64,000 nucleotides of DNA from Agrocybe praecox (Eukaryota; Basidiomycota; Agaricomycetes; Agaricales; Agrocybaceae). Below, piece after piece: positions 44,198 to 59,000 of the stretch (position 1 is the stretch's first letter; every line of letters starts with the position of its first letter). Both the position numbers and the translations under genes were made by a program. The stretch is taken from the NCBI GenBank assembly GCA_964017145.1, contig OZ024840.1, forward strand, positions 3,224,001 through 3,288,000. Reading direction: 5' to 3'. The notes beneath the pieces are model-generated. The model had not been told where the DNA came from and made no database searches. It was given only the letters and a program-made list of their open reading frames with translations.

Positions 44198-44525
44198 GCT
44201 CGATATTGCCTTATTGAGATAGTAATATAACGAGCCCAGTGAATTTCAAGCCGCCGCCAAGTCGATAGTGCTGCATAGACGATGCCTACAACGTTCGCCA
44301 AACAGGATATTTCTGTATACTTATACCTTTATCGTCATATCAGGCTTAATGTGATCAGAGCACTTATGACAGCATCCAACAGTCAAGTTCATAAATTATG
44401 ATTATACGTTTAAAGCACCAAAGCGTAAAAGGGGTATGGAAATAATGATAGTATCCGTGTTATACAAGATGATTTTGGTGGCTGTAGCAGCACGTTGGGT
44501 ATCTCAGGCACAGCCTATGAGAAGC

Positions 44526-44836
44526 CTATAGGAATATAATCCTCATCAATTCAAATAGGACTGGCAAATATGGGTTAGACGATGAGAATTTGGAAAGCAC
44601 GACAGAACGCATACCTCCTCCCATTACAACGAATACAACCATGCCAAGCGCCCACAGGCTCACTGGACTTCTGTGTGCCAGCTTGTCCTGTCGTGATTGA
44701 TGAGTTGCATGTTTCCCTTCGCGAACAGCATTCGCGAATTTAGAGTTTTTCTGGCGTCTTTCGAATTCAGTGGGCTGCAACGTCGGAATGGTCAGTGGTC
44801 GTTAGATAGAGGGTATCAAGGTAGTAGACGCACCAT
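44526..44836 (-). CDS. YSY6: RAMP4/SERP1-type ER membrane protein
   Basis: Three exons give 65 residues: ATG alone at 44834-44836, then 44615-44774 and 44526-44560. Donors are GTGCGT and GTATGC, acceptors TTGCAG and TGCCAG. The protein reads M-PTEFERRQKNSKFANAVREG, a polar stretch, then one membrane segment SPVSLWALGMVVFVVMG and a short tail. This is the RAMP4 family layout (cytosolic basic N-terminus, single C-terminal anchor) and size. The protein is associated with the Sec61 translocon and ER stress. It is head-to-head with BMT5, with 242 bp between the start codons. Confidence 0.85.
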
Positions 44837-45078
44837 TTTGTGCTATGTAGAGAGGGTAGTCAATGGATGATGAGTTATAAGGAGCGTCGAGCCACGTCGT
44901 GGAATTTATATGAGAGATGCGAACGTGGCAGCTCTGGAGTCGAAGCGGTGACCACTTGACCGATTGTCATTCTAAATCGGGAAATTGATGCCAGACCCGC
45001 GCCGCGTGATTCCGTCCATATTCTGGATTCAACTGCGACCTCGACATCCTTCCCAAAGCCAGACTACAAAAGAAGAAC

Positions 45079-46229
45079 ATGGGAAAGGCCGGAAAGAACT
45101 TAAAGGGTGCTCTGCAGGCCCAACAGTCTCGTCTGAAGGCGAAACAAAAACTTTCGCATGCAGCACAGGTCGCTGAACAAAAGTCGACCCGGAAAAAGGG
45201 CCAATCATCTCTTGCTTCAGGAAACGCGCGTACCACGACGAATAAAGATTCGAAAGGAAAGGGAAAGGCAACCGTAGGATCCTCCCGAAAGCCCACCATT
45301 CCATTTGGCCCAACAGATAAAATTCTGCTCATTGGAGAAGGAAATTTCTCGTATGCTCATGCTATGGTTCAAGATGCACCAGTGGAGTTGCGAGGTATGC
45401 TACCAACCAACTTGACTGCAACTGCCTACGATTCCGAAGAGGAATGCTATGCAAAATATCCAGAATGTGAATCTATCGTATCTTCCCTAAGGACAAAAGG
45501 CGTCGAAGTCTTGTTCGGTGTGGATGGCACGACTCTGGAGAGAAATTCACGCCTCAAAGGAAGACGATGGGATAAAATTGTGTGGAATTTTCCTCACGCA
45601 GGTGCGTTTCGCGTATTGTGGTCTCACTTATCTGCTTGTTGAGGAATCTTTTAGGGAAAGGGATTGCAGACCAGGATAGAAACATCCTATCTAATCAAAT
45701 CCTAATTTTAGGTTTCCTACGATCTGCTGCTAAAATGCTACAACTCGGTCCAGTTCCCTCTTTCTTCACTGCGTCAAAGAAAAAGAAGAAAGCTTCTGAA
45801 GATGACGACGACGAAGATGTCGTGATTCCAGATGTCCCAGAAAACCTCGACGATGCTGATGAAACTTACCAATTTTTTACACCGTCTGAAACCGTCCAAA
45901 CACGAGGTACCATTTTGATAACGCTCCGCAATGTTGTGCCATATACACAGTGGTACGCGCTTCTTTACATGATGGATGTTTACATTGCTGAGAGAATATT
46001 TAGGGATGTTGCTCGTCTAGCCAAGAATCCACCTGCGTTACAAAATGGTAATACTTCACCTAATCCACGATATACCCTTCTCCGATCATTCCAATTCCAC
46101 CGTGATATCTGGAAAGGCTACGAACATCGTATGACAAAAGGTGAGCGTGCACATGGCAAAGGTACCACAGGAGAAGGCGGGGAAGATAGGACTTGGGAAT
46201 TCTGTTTAAAGGATGTCGATGAGGCGTAG
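45079..46229 (+). CDS. BMT5: 25S rRNA (uridine-N3)-methyltransferase Bmt5-like
   Basis: Exons 45079-45601, 45655-45952 and 46004-46229 join to 348 residues. A Lys/Gln-rich nucleolar-type N-terminus (MGKAGKNLKGALQAQQ) is followed by the Rossmann methyltransferase motif ILLIGEGNFSYAHAM, ATAYDSEEEC, then VWNFPHAGKGIADQDRNIL spanning the first splice, ILGFLRSAAKML, TILITLRN and PYTQWDVARLAK across the second splice. This is the DUF2431 domain that defines Bmt5. It methylates a uridine of the large-subunit rRNA in the nucleolus. An acidic linker (KASEDDDDEDVV) lies inside the domain. The next gene starts 123 bp downstream on the same strand. Confidence 0.9.
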
Positions 46230-46352
46230 TGTACTATAAATCCATAATTTTTATTGAATTATACTGTGCCATCAGTGTTTTCTGCATTTGGAAGTCGGTG
46301 GGCTAGCCAGCACAACGTGACTGCACTTTTCTTCCCGACGTCCATATTCAAA

Positions 46353-47234
46353 ATGCAGTCCGTCTGCTCTCAGCGTCTCTCTCTCAGCTCAAGAATCCCA
46401 TCGACGACGCGTAACTATGCCATCGCTGTCAGAGCTCCCAAACCCCTACCTGGGAAGAAAATGCCCCGAGTTTTCAAGGATAAGAAAGCTTTCCAGTACA
46501 ATTGGTATTCAAGGATTCTCAAAACCAACGCGACTTCACCTCTGCTAATCCTTCACCACGACGATTTTACCGCTCAACGACTAAAGAAGCTGCGCGGAGA
46601 CATTGCGACGGCGTACCAGAAGACCAAACCCAAACCATCCCTCTCTTCACCCGGACCTTCCCCGCTGCCAGCCGAGTCTGCTGAGTCTCCAACATTAACT
46701 GTAGTCCGCACCGGCATATTCGGCGCCGCTTTGCGAGACGTTCCCAATATCAACCTCGATGAAGTAGAGAAGATGATTAACGAACAAGCTGGCAAGTTTG
46801 CCGTTCTTTCAATACCATCCTTCAACCCCCCACAACTCAGCGCTGTTCTCCGAGCTATGGATCGCAGCGTTCCCCACAAACCACCTAAAACCGCAGAGGA
46901 AATCAAGCAGGAGTTGGACGAGAAGAATGCCGACCCTGCACAACCTGGACGGAGGATGAAACGCGTCAGACAAGTGCGGATACCAGAGCTCAAACTCATG
47001 GGTGCTATTATCGAAAATCGCGTCTTCTTGCCAAGTGGCCTACAAGAAGTATCGAAATTACCTACATTGGACACACTAAGGGCACAAGTCGTCGGTTTGT
47101 TGAGTGCTCCTGCTGCTCAACTTACTGCTGTCCTAGGGCAAGCAAGTGGAGGGTCGTTGGCGCGGACGCTGGAGGGTTTGAAGAAAGGTTTAGAAGAAGC
47201 AGAAAAGCCGGCGGATTCTGGTGCTTCACCCTAA
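46353..47234 (+). CDS. MRPL11: mitochondrial large-subunit ribosomal protein uL10m (yeast Mrpl11)
   Basis: One uninterrupted exon of 293 residues. The start at 46353 gives a typical mitochondrial presequence (MQSVCSQRLSLSSRIPSTTR, no acidic residues); the upstream in-frame ATG at 46254 would not. The body has the L10 fold pattern: LLILHHDDFTAQRLKKLRGD, VVRTGIFGAAL, FAVLSIPSFNPPQLSAVLRA, LMGAIIENRVF, LPTLDTLRAQVVGLLSAPAA and LGQASGGSLARTLEG. uL10m anchors the L7/L12 stalk. It is convergent with the WD40 gene, with 172 bp between the stop codons. Confidence 0.85.
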   Translation: MQSVCSQRLSLSSRIPSTTRNYAIAVRAPKPLPGKKMPRVFKDKKAFQYNWYSRILKTNATSPLLILHHDDFTAQRLKKLRGDIATAYQKTKPKPSLSSPGPSPLPAESAESPTLTVVRTGIFGAALRDVPNINLDEVEKMINEQAGKFAVLSIPSFNPPQLSAVLRAMDRSVPHKPPKTAEEIKQELDEKNADPAQPGRRMKRVRQVRIPELKLMGAIIENRVFLPSGLQEVSKLPTLDTLRAQVVGLLSAPAAQLTAVLGQASGGSLARTLEGLKKGLEEAEKPADSGASP

Positions 47235-47406
47235 TGATTTTATTGAATAATCTTAATTCTAATAGTTGTTCAAACAAATCGAGACTCTTGTGCTTTGTTG
47301 CGAACAAGTATCATAATAACAAACGGTGAGATAATAGTGTATACAAAAGAGCAGAAGTGTGTTATTTGAGGAATGAACTGTCGTAAATTTATTGAACGCT
47401 CCGTAT

Positions 47407-49330
<1,924 letters not shown>

Positions 49331-49770
49331 AACCAAGGGTCACCAGCAGTAGACAGCGAAGGATGAAGCTTCGTGAAGTTTGGCGCAAATGGCTTTAAGA
49401 GTATTGCAAACAGAAGCTTAGTTACGTGAAAGTTGGGAAAGAGGATCGAAAGAATAATTGCCTAATTGACCAAACTAGACGCGACGCGCTGTTCTCACGG
49501 TTCATTCGCGGAAAGGCTCTTCTAGTATTTACAAAGAAACAGAACAATAGGGTCTTCAATGAATGAATGAAATATTGTTTTATTCAGAGATTCACAGCGT
49601 GGTGGAAAGTGCAGAGGCAAAGACTAAAGGCTGAGAGTTATAAGAAACTGTAACGTCTGGTTGTAAATTATCCGACAACAGGGATAAAGTGCACTGCAGT
49701 GCACATCTAATGGCTGGCTGGTTTAAGGGAATCTATTGGCAAACAGTACGAACAGTGGATGTGAAGTAGT

Positions 49771-50195
49771 TTATGAGCTCTTCTCCCAGCTGACTAGCAA
49801 CTTTTCTAGGTCAAAACGAGGGTCCTCTGGGTCGGTGATCACTATGGAAAGGCGTCAATATCCAATGCAATGCAAGATTGCACGAATAACTCCAACAGAA
49901 TAGAGCTGCATAATACAAGCGGACACTCACAAGCTGTACCAGATGGCGCCTGCTGTTTCCTCTTCCATGCCTCCTTCGCCTCCGCAATTAGTTTTTCCCG
50001 GTGGTGAGCAGCGTCGTCCAACTTGTGCTTGTCATGGGAAGCCTGTAATGAACGGCGGTGGTACCAGCCATAGGCGATACCGGAGAAAAGAGCAGTGTAA
50101 CGGACGACCTATAAAAACCAGCGAAATGAGTCGAATTAGCGGGGTGATAGCTGCCACATAGAGACGGGGCACACGTTAACAGTTGACGAGACCAT
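49771..50195 (-). CDS. ATP21: mitochondrial ATP synthase subunit e
   Basis: Three exons give 89 residues: MVSSTVN (ATG 50195), VVRYTALFSGIAYGWYHRRS with a GxxxG-like small-residue membrane segment, a charged helix (EKLIAEAKEAWKRKQQ), and after a GTGAGT intron LITDPEDPRFDLEKLL and a stop at 49771. The ITDPEDPxFDLE ending is characteristic of fungal subunit e. The protein sits in the inner membrane Fo sector and helps dimerise ATP synthase. It is divergent from the GFA gene, with 311 bp between the starts. Confidence 0.85.
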
Positions 50196-50506
50196 GACGA
50201 TGCCTGGAAGATTCAACCCGCTTATGAATTATGTGGTTGACGAGGCAGAGGCCAACGCTGCAAAACATATGCATTTAGTTTTTACTCAGAGAATTCTCAG
50301 CACATGTGAGCTGACCTGATTTTTTGGGAGAGCGGAAAGAGTGATACAATTCGACAAATGTAGACACGGAGAATTTCGGTAGTTGCTTACGTAACAGACC
50401 TAGGCTATTAAAGTACCCATTCCTCTCCCAATAAAATCATGCTCTGATGTCAACTGGTTATGTATATAATAACAAGAATTGAACTCGAGTTCACTCATTT
50501 CCCAAC

Positions 50507-51017
50507 ATGACGGAAACGGAACACACAGGAGGATGTTTCTGTGGTGCTGTGCGCTATAAGGCTGTGGGGGCGCCGGTATTGAGCGCATATTGTCATTGCA
50601 CGCTCTGTCAGAGATTGAATGGTGCGTGATCTCTACTCGGTTGATGCCTACCGCCTACTTATCGACGCTCTAGCGGCCGCTTTTATCTGGTCGATCCACT
50701 TCCCCGCATCCCGGTTTGCATGGATTCATGTAGAACCTCATAAAGACGCCCTCGATTCATATGCCGTGGAAACGAAGCCGTGGAAGGTCCGCTGGCGTTG
50801 CAAGAAATGTGGATGCACGGTCGCCGGCCACAACACCAAGCTTGACAAATGGAGTGTATGGGGTGCGCAGCTTGACCGTGACGAGGATGGAAAAATCATT
50901 GGTTCGGAAACAGTCCGCCCCACGGCTCATATTTTCTATGAGACAAGGATGATAGACATAAAGGACGACCTTGGAAAGTGGGCGGGGTACGAAAACCAGT
51001 CGACAAAGCTTGGTTGA
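50507..51017 (+). CDS. GFA/CENP-V domain protein (zinc-binding, formaldehyde-activating-enzyme-like)
   Basis: Two exons (50507-50621, 50674-51017) give 152 residues. The zinc ligands are in place: GGCFCGAVRY, AYCHCTLCQRLN and RWRCKKCGCTVAG. The latter two groups and the first make the Cys pattern of the GFA fold. The family includes glutathione-dependent formaldehyde-activating enzyme and many uncharacterised fungal proteins, so the substrate is unknown. The end, ETRMIDIKDDLGKWAGYENQ, is typical of fungal members. The donor GTGCGT falls right after RLN. Confidence 0.85.
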
Positions 51018-51232
51018 GCGAAACTAGTATTGTTATGGAAAGATCAGCATGTATATATTGGCACCGAGATTTCGGTAATGATTCCAAAAGAAGTTATGTT
51101 GGAAGCGAACCTGGAGAGTTTTTTAAAATGTTTACAAGTTGAATGTAACTACAACTACGACAACGATCTTTTAGAGGCGATAGAAATACAAGCAAACATT
51201 GGGCAAAACAACTCGACAGTAGCAATCAAGCC

Positions 51233-52718
51233 ATGTCATCCTTCCGTGCGTCACCTTGGGTTCCTTACGAACCATCTGTCGCCCACTACGACCGCCAGCA
51301 ACCTTCTGAAATGGACGACGACGCCGACATGGAAGCCCCTCAGATATCCACTCTTCATGATGAGGAGACCCCTCCACCCCAGAGCCGCAAGAAGGTCACC
51401 CTCACTGTTCGGAAACGTCCTGCCCCATCACCCGCCTCAAACGAGCAGTGGGGGAATCCATCCAAAAAGCGGGCAACGGACGAAGCTGAACCTGAAGAAG
51501 AAGACCAGCTCATTGACGAACTCATTGACGATGATGACAACGACGACTCAGCTAGACCCACTCCGTCATCTCAGCCCGGACGTCCGACTGACGATGGTCA
51601 GAAGCGAAAGGCTTCTCCGAAGAAGAAACCCAGGAAAAGCGACAAGAAATCTGCAGAAGGCGAAAAGAAGGCAAAGGAGAGAATACCACAACAAACGGGT
51701 GCGCACATTCTTGCGCCAACAATGTCAATCTTTAAAGCAACTCTGGTCGAACCTCTTGAAGATGTAGAAGTGGCCAGCTCACCAGTGAATCAAGAACACA
51801 GCATTTCGAAGGCAAGGAAGAAAGCTGCCCCACGCAAAGCTCCCACCGTCCAAAAACCAAAGATAAAGTTGGCGAAGTACGTCTACTTATCGAGTCTTTT
51901 ACGTCTTATATGTTGAGTATGCTTTTACAGACAAAAAACTGCTATTCCGCCTGCCGTTCTTGACGATGCGGCGGTGTTTAGCGAAAGTTGGTTTCACTTT
52001 CTGAGGATTTTTCGTTCATTCATCTGATGTCGTTCTAGGCTATGCAGGGACCGCCGCCTCTTCGCCTGTAACTGCCCAATTTGAACCTGAGCAAAATTCT
52101 CCAGAACCGGAGAACATCCCTCCGAGTTCACCTCCATCCCTCTCAGGACCATTACCTGAGGAAACAAATCTGGAAAATGTCCCCATTCCCGTATACCCTC
52201 TTCCGACGAAACCTTTCCCAGTTCAGCCCCCGCAGAAAATACCAACAGGCACTGCACCACTCATACCTCTTGATAAGAGCAAGAAACATGTGCGTCATTG
52301 GCGTGAAGCTAATCGTGAGATAAGAGGAATAGCTGGAGGACGTTGGCTTGCTCGGACATGGGTCGGTGACAAGGAATCCGAATTTTCTACCTACGCGACT
52401 GCCAATGCGCAAACCAAATCTGTGGATGATAAGGCCTCTTCGAACGCGGTGGCGTTGCCTAAACTTTCATCTGTATCAATTTCGGCGCCAGCAGCGATCA
52501 AAGCTGTAGGAAAATTGAAAGCCTCTTCAAAGGGCGGCTCCGCTGTAACCTCTGCCAATCCTTCCCGTGCATCTTCCGCTACTCCAGAAGGCCCACCTAC
52601 CCAAGGTGGTATTCCGATCACCAGTGTTGTTCGTGCGCCTACTAAAATGCGAATTCTTCAATTGGCACCGTCATCGGAAGGAGGGGACTCTGATGCACCT
52701 GTCGCTCTGGATACATGA
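51233..52718 (+). CDS. unrecognised, mostly disordered nuclear-type protein (possible Ies4-like)
   Basis: Three exons join in frame: 51233-51872, about 51930-51987 and about 52039-52718. The N-terminal half has acidic (EEEDQLIDELIDDDDNDD) and basic (KRKASPKKKPRKSDKKS) runs, then RKKVTLTVRKR near residue 52 and KPKIKLAK near 210. The best-structured segment is KKHVRHWREANREIRGIAGG, RWLARTWVG at about 52290-52370. A basic-aromatic W...G-x-x-W...W pattern near the C-terminus also occurs in Ies4 subunits of the INO80 remodeller, but this is weak. The rest is Ser/Ala/Pro. It lies 215 bp after the GFA gene on the same strand. I would treat the function as unknown. Confidence 0.55.
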
Positions 52719-53055
52719 TTCTATTGTCTTGTTGATTTGTTTTTTATGCTTTCACATTGCATTTTCACCTTTGCGTTGAATACTGGTAGTTAAATTTTAT
52801 GGGTTAATTTCTGTAGTACTTGTATGTAGTAACTAATTGAACATTATGATTCTCGAGTCAATGAACGTGTCACGTCGTGACTTGCCATCAATTGGCATAG
52901 TAGGAGGGCCATCGCGTCTTATTGACATTAGCTACTTCTCATTACTCTATTCATGATCAACTATCGAGAATTCCTTGCGGAGGGCCACATTTAGGAAGAA
53001 ACAAAGCTGAACGACGACGACAATTCAAATTTAGTTCTTTGCCACCAGCGTACCA

Positions 53056-56000
53056 ATGTCGGCGAATACCAGCGGAATTGAAGGATCGAGTAACCGCGCA
53101 CAAGAGTCTTCCATAGTCTCTGTGAGAACTAGCGAACGCGGTACGACGCTCCTCTTGCATGGATTATGTAGAAATATACCTAATGATGTTTATGCTTCTA
53201 TAAGCCAATGCACTGCAAGCATACGCCTCCGATCCCAAGTACAAGAAATACATCCAACAAGTCGAGAAATGTCTTAATTCCTTCGACAATGTTCACGAAT
53301 GGGCGGATTGCATCTCATTCCTCAAACAAATGCTCAAGGTGTGAGCAACACTCTTCAATCTTGAAAGAGCAACAATAATAACGTTCAATACAAGACCTTC
53401 CAATCATACACTCAGTTTAAAGAAATTCCACGAAAGTTGATTGTCGCCAAACGCTTAGCGCAATGCCTGAATCCCGCTCTTCCTACCGGCGTTCATCAAC
53501 GCGCGTTAGAAGTATACGTGCACATACTTTCAGTTTTGGAGGTGAGTCATTCTATTCTGTAGTACTTCTAGTAGATTAACCTCTTTATATGCTCCAAGGC
53601 GGATGGCTTGAAACGAGATCTCTCACTTTGGTCTTCTGGGTTGTTCCCTTTCTTTGAATATGCCGCTACTTCTGTCAAAGTACGAATTCACTCTCCTTGT
53701 ATCATAGAGTGTTATGCTTACTGTGTTTCTCATCTTCATCAAGCCTACACTTCTCAATATCTATGACACATATTACCTTCCCTTGCAGGCAGGCCTGCGG
53801 CCGATAATGAAGTCGTTTATCATTGCATTATTGCCAGGATTAGAGGAGGAAACGGGGGAATACTTCGAGAAGGTATCGTGAATAGTTTCCAAAGATGTTT
53901 TGTTTGGCTGTACCGATTGATTTGCTACTGCAGGTGCTCACCTTACTTGACCGGTTATCAGGGGCCGTTTCCGTATCCTTTTTCTTCCAAAACATTTGGT
54001 TGATCATGTTGACGACACCTTCCGCCCGTGGAACATCGCTTAACTACCTCTCACGCCGTCTACCTAAACTCAATGCTGATGAGGGTGTGCTTCTTCATTC
54101 ATATCGTTGCCTGTCACCACTAATCATACATAGATATCACGGATATCGTTGGGAAGGATATCGGCTTAATGATACGCGCTTTTGCATCCGCTCTCGAAGA
54201 CGAGAACTTGCTCGTGCGGAGAGCTGCTCTCGACATCTTGTTGCAGAGTATGCGCATGGATAGTCACACTATTCGTAAAGCTCAAAGTGAAGACCGTGTG
54301 ATATTGATGAGAGCCGCCACAGGCGTTGTCCTGCGTCGTGATCTCTCGTTGAACCGCAGGTTATATACCTGGCTGTTGGGCCCTGATGAGAAGAGTGATC
54401 AGCAAGTCACATATTTGAAAGATAATGGGCTAGATCTTCTCAGTTCAACATTAAAGGTGCGGCAGATCTGAGGAACCTGATATTTCAAATATCTAATATT
54501 TCAATCCAGAATGAAATGGTTTCTCCTTCTGGAGAATATGCAGAGTCACGGCCGTTTAAGATATTCATCTCCCTCCTAGACAAATGGGAAATTGGCGCTA
54601 TTCTAACAGAGACCATCATATACGATTCCTTCAAATCTATCATGAACTTAGTTCAAAATCCAAGCAATAGCGGCGAAGATGTGCGTCGTTTCAATTCTTC
54701 TGATGCCTGAGACCATTTTCCTGACATATTATTAGTTGTCTATGACGGCTAGTACTCTCTATGAGGCAGCGGAACCTCAAATACTTTGGAAACATCTCCT
54801 CGAGCGTGTGTTTGAAGAAATCATGGGCGATGGGAACAAAACGGAGGTAGGCACATTTAAATTCGGCGACAGTCCAAATTGAATATTTTCAATATTTCCA
54901 GGCCATACAATTAGTTCAATTCATTTTGAAATCTTTCTCACAAGACGAAGAGATTCAAACAGTGCACCTGCCCATTGTTTTTGCGGGAATTCTCGATTTA
55001 ATAAATGTGTGTTTGAAATATCTGATGCAACAGAGATTAACTCACCTTGTTATTCAGTCAGAGTTGCAAAGGGATTCTCAAAAGACTCATCAAGAATCCA
55101 TCTGTGCCAGCTTGCGGCTTCTTGAAGACATACTTGGTCACATACCACCATCCGGCCTCTTACTTACACATACAGTCCAGGAAGATGATCATTGTTCCAG
55201 GCCTTATGAAGTGGCGCGGACATTCTTCAAGTTCAATAAATCTTCTAAAACCCCGCACAATGCTGGCCTGGTAGCAAAAACGCCTTTCCAAAATTGTTTT
55301 CAATGTCTTGCATTTATTACACAGATATACACAAAAACTCTAATGGGGACACCGCAATATGTCATGATTCTGCGTGAATCGTTCTCTCGCTCGTTGACTC
55401 TTATCCAGAGACTTATCAGTATACTGAGTAGCCCAATCGATGTCATTTGGGATCCACAAATCTGGCTCAACGATATCCTCTTATGTCTTGAATCTATGGT
55501 TCGATCCATCTTGATTGCGCCTTTCACAGCCTGATAGCTGATAAATCATGTACAGAATGCCACATTTACGACCACTGACCGCCTGATCACGACTGCAATA
55601 ATTCTTCATCAAAGTCATTTCTTGAAGCCCACGCTTTCCTTAGATGAGCGACCAGTCATCCGGAAAATGGTCACCACTTTGCTCAAATACCTGCGCGTCG
55701 ACTCAACAGCCTACCATGCGCGGGCTGTCAATCTCATTTGGTCATTACAAAGTACAACATCACGTTCGCACATTGAATCGACTATAGCACAATCAATGGG
55801 CTCGAGCGACCTTCGAAGTATGACCGAAGCCTATGAAGCATTTGGTATCCTCTGGCGTTTGACTGGTATGTAACTATATTTCACACTCTCGCGAACCAGA
55901 CGTCAACCCCGCTTACAGAGGATAACGCGTTGCCTGGGTTCAGCTTCAAAATTCCCATGCTCGTCGTGCTCGATACATTAAAAAGTGACAACCCCAATCT

Positions 56001-59000
56001 TCGACGTATTGGTGAAACATGGATGCGGTGTAGTCTTAAATCATATATCAGGTCAGTTTTACTCCTGATATCTCTATCGTCTTCTAATTTTGAGTAGGGT
56101 ACTAGATCCTATTCTGTATGATCTATTGGACCCTTCTACAATTCGAAGTCCGACCGTGTTCAAAGTTCGGGGCAGAGAGCTTCCTGGATTTTTGTACGAA
56201 CGTTCCTATGATCAACGTATTGCAAGTCACCTCTTAGAGACGTTACTATCAATCGTCAACTTTGGGGGTCAAGGCTTTGCCAAGGCGGCCAGAACCTCCG
56301 CGATAAAACGCTCTCATCATGTCGGCTTGGTTCAAAGAGTAGCAAATAGTGAGCATGTCGTCCAGATTGTTCTATGGTGCTGAGCTCTGAGGCGTTCTTT
56401 CAAAGACCACTTTATAGACACCGATGCTACTTACTTGGATGTCATCGTAGAACTCCTCCTTCGGTAAGATTGGCGCCAGTATGGTCACGCAATTCCTAAC
56501 TGTTTATAAAGTTTTGTCCAGTCGGAGCCCAAACCTTCCCTATCACTGTCCATGAAAAACTTGAACAGTACGATCCAGTCAAATGCGACGGAGTTGCTCC
56601 AAGCGATTGTTTCTCGTGGAGAAATTGAGCGCGTTTCCCTGGAAAGCATAGAGACGGCAGCGATCGGGAAATTATATTTTTCTATACATATGAATCAGTT
56701 GGATTTGCAGAATAAGTGGTTGCACTTACTTCATTCTGTCATTTCAGCTTCGATACTACAACTAGAAACCACGCGTCGAACGACGGAGATTAAGGAAGAC
56801 ACCCCCTTGGAAAGTGCCACCGTTTCTGATAGCAAAATCAACGACCTCGCTTTCCGTTATCCAGTAAATCCCCTCATGGTGCAGACCTTAATGGATGGCA
56901 TTGCCACTCGTCAAAATCGACCTGTCTTACAACACTGGCTTGATTTTATCCTTATGGCTGTTCCACAGTTCCAACCTGCCTTACAAACCGTGGTCACTCC
57001 TCTCAATGATTGCCTCTGTCGTCAAACTCTTACTGCTCTTGGAGATGTTCTGAAAATGACAGCGCAGACGCGAGAATATGTGGATGACATGCGCACTACT
57101 GTCACGGATGCAGAATTGATTATGCTCCTTAATGCTTTGGAACGCCTCATCCTCCTTAGCTTGGCATACACCTCAGATGTCGATACCTCTGACGACGACC
57201 CCAACGTCCCAGAAAAATCTACCCCAGAAGCCAGTGGCCTGCTTGGGTATGTTTCCAACGTATTTAGCTCCGAAGGAGGCTCTTCCCATCAGTCAGACCA
57301 ATTAACAGTAAGTGCTTCTCTTGCCGAAGATAGTAGCTGTGTTTTATAAACATACCTTTTAGTCTCGCTCTCCAGGCTATCGTTCCTTGGATGATGGCAT
57401 TCGCGTCCTCTACTCTGTATGGGCCTCGCTCATCTGGAAAGCTCCGAATGAATGGTCGCCGAAGGATGAGACACTTGCTTTGATTTATAATCGAACACGG
57501 TTGCGCTGTCGCCGAGTCCTTGAGCATTTATTCAGAGTCCAGAGCGCTGAGGTCTTTGAATCTATTGTTGACTGGTGGTATCGGGACTTGACGGTATGTG
57601 CATTCAGCTCTGTAGTCTTGATTCCTGACCGATCATTCTATAGCTAGCAGCATCTTCACCTGATGCAGCATTTGAACTCATCGACGTTCTTGTTGCTAAT
57701 GCCCAAAACGCCGTGCATATGATCTGTGAAAGCATTGCCAGCAGAATACTAAGTCCTTCAGAAAAGAGACAGAAACAAGCCATCAACCCCAATCTGTAAG
57801 CATCACAGTTGGCAAATACCCCCAGGTGGATATCACTCAACGACTAAAAATAGGACTGATACTATATTATTCAAATTCCTTGAGCAATATCTTTCACGTC
57901 TTGAAGGGCCCGTTGCAACTCAAGTTTGGAGCCGCTACATAGCTCTGGTGAAGGATATTCTCAATACTTCTTCTAGAGACTTCAAAACACATACTTTCAG
58001 TGCATTAAGGTGATGGATGATACAATATGCACTATAGATATGTATTGACATTCTTTATAGATGTTTGAATGTCCTGGCCGACAAAGTTACCCAAACAACG
58101 GCAATGGAAGATAGGAAGATACGCAAGGAACTCCAGGTGCGCTCATATATACCCCTCTTGCCAAGTCACTTCCCTGATAGTGGGCGCAGGATTGTTATGG
58201 GAAGCTCCTCGATTCATGTGTTGTATATGTTGGACGATTTACAGACCAAGGATCGTGGATTCGTCGAGGTGCTAAAGAATCAGTTCTTCTCAGCGGAAGT
58301 GGCAGAGAATCCCCCGCCCCTCGGAATGGTGATACAGTCATTATAGTAACATATGCCTCCTCTGATATTATCCCTAGAACCTGCTTCACGGAACGATGAG
58401 AAATATGACAACAACGCCTCTGCCATACCGCCTGAGACACCGAAACTTGGTTCCCTGGAGGTTGTCGGACAGGTGCCTTTATGTTTCCGTTTTACCTTCG
58501 CATACATTAACCTCATTGATACATTAGATCAACTCTTTTGTGGCCATATCAGCATTGCCAAACTTGCGAAAGCTTTTGATTGACAATGACCGAATCATAG
58601 CAGCTTGCAATAACATCATTTACTACATTGTCAACCCGGCAATGAGAGGTAAAGCTAGGTCCGTAAAAAATTGCACTCCGTTGGTTTCTTTTATTAAATT
58701 TGATGATCGCAGACCGATGGACGTTGAAGCTACAGTCATTCAGATTCTACAAGAAATGTCACGGATACCAGCAGCGCTAAAATCGTGGAAGACGCCCGTG
58801 CTGGATCTATTGAGCGACAACAGACTTTTCAACTGCAATCCTGCTGATGCGATTAAATGGAGACCCATCGTGAAAGTCCTTTATGATACAGACAAAACAG
58901 TATTACCGGAACTCCTAGGTATGTGTTTCATGGCTGACAGAACTACGAAAGGTTGATGACGAGGATACATAGGAAAACTGGCCAACGCAACGTCTGCAAA

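Noticed and set aside
46574..47074. 166-codon minus-strand frame opposite the mitochondrial ribosomal protein gene
   Set aside because: Antisense shadow of a well-supported single-exon gene.
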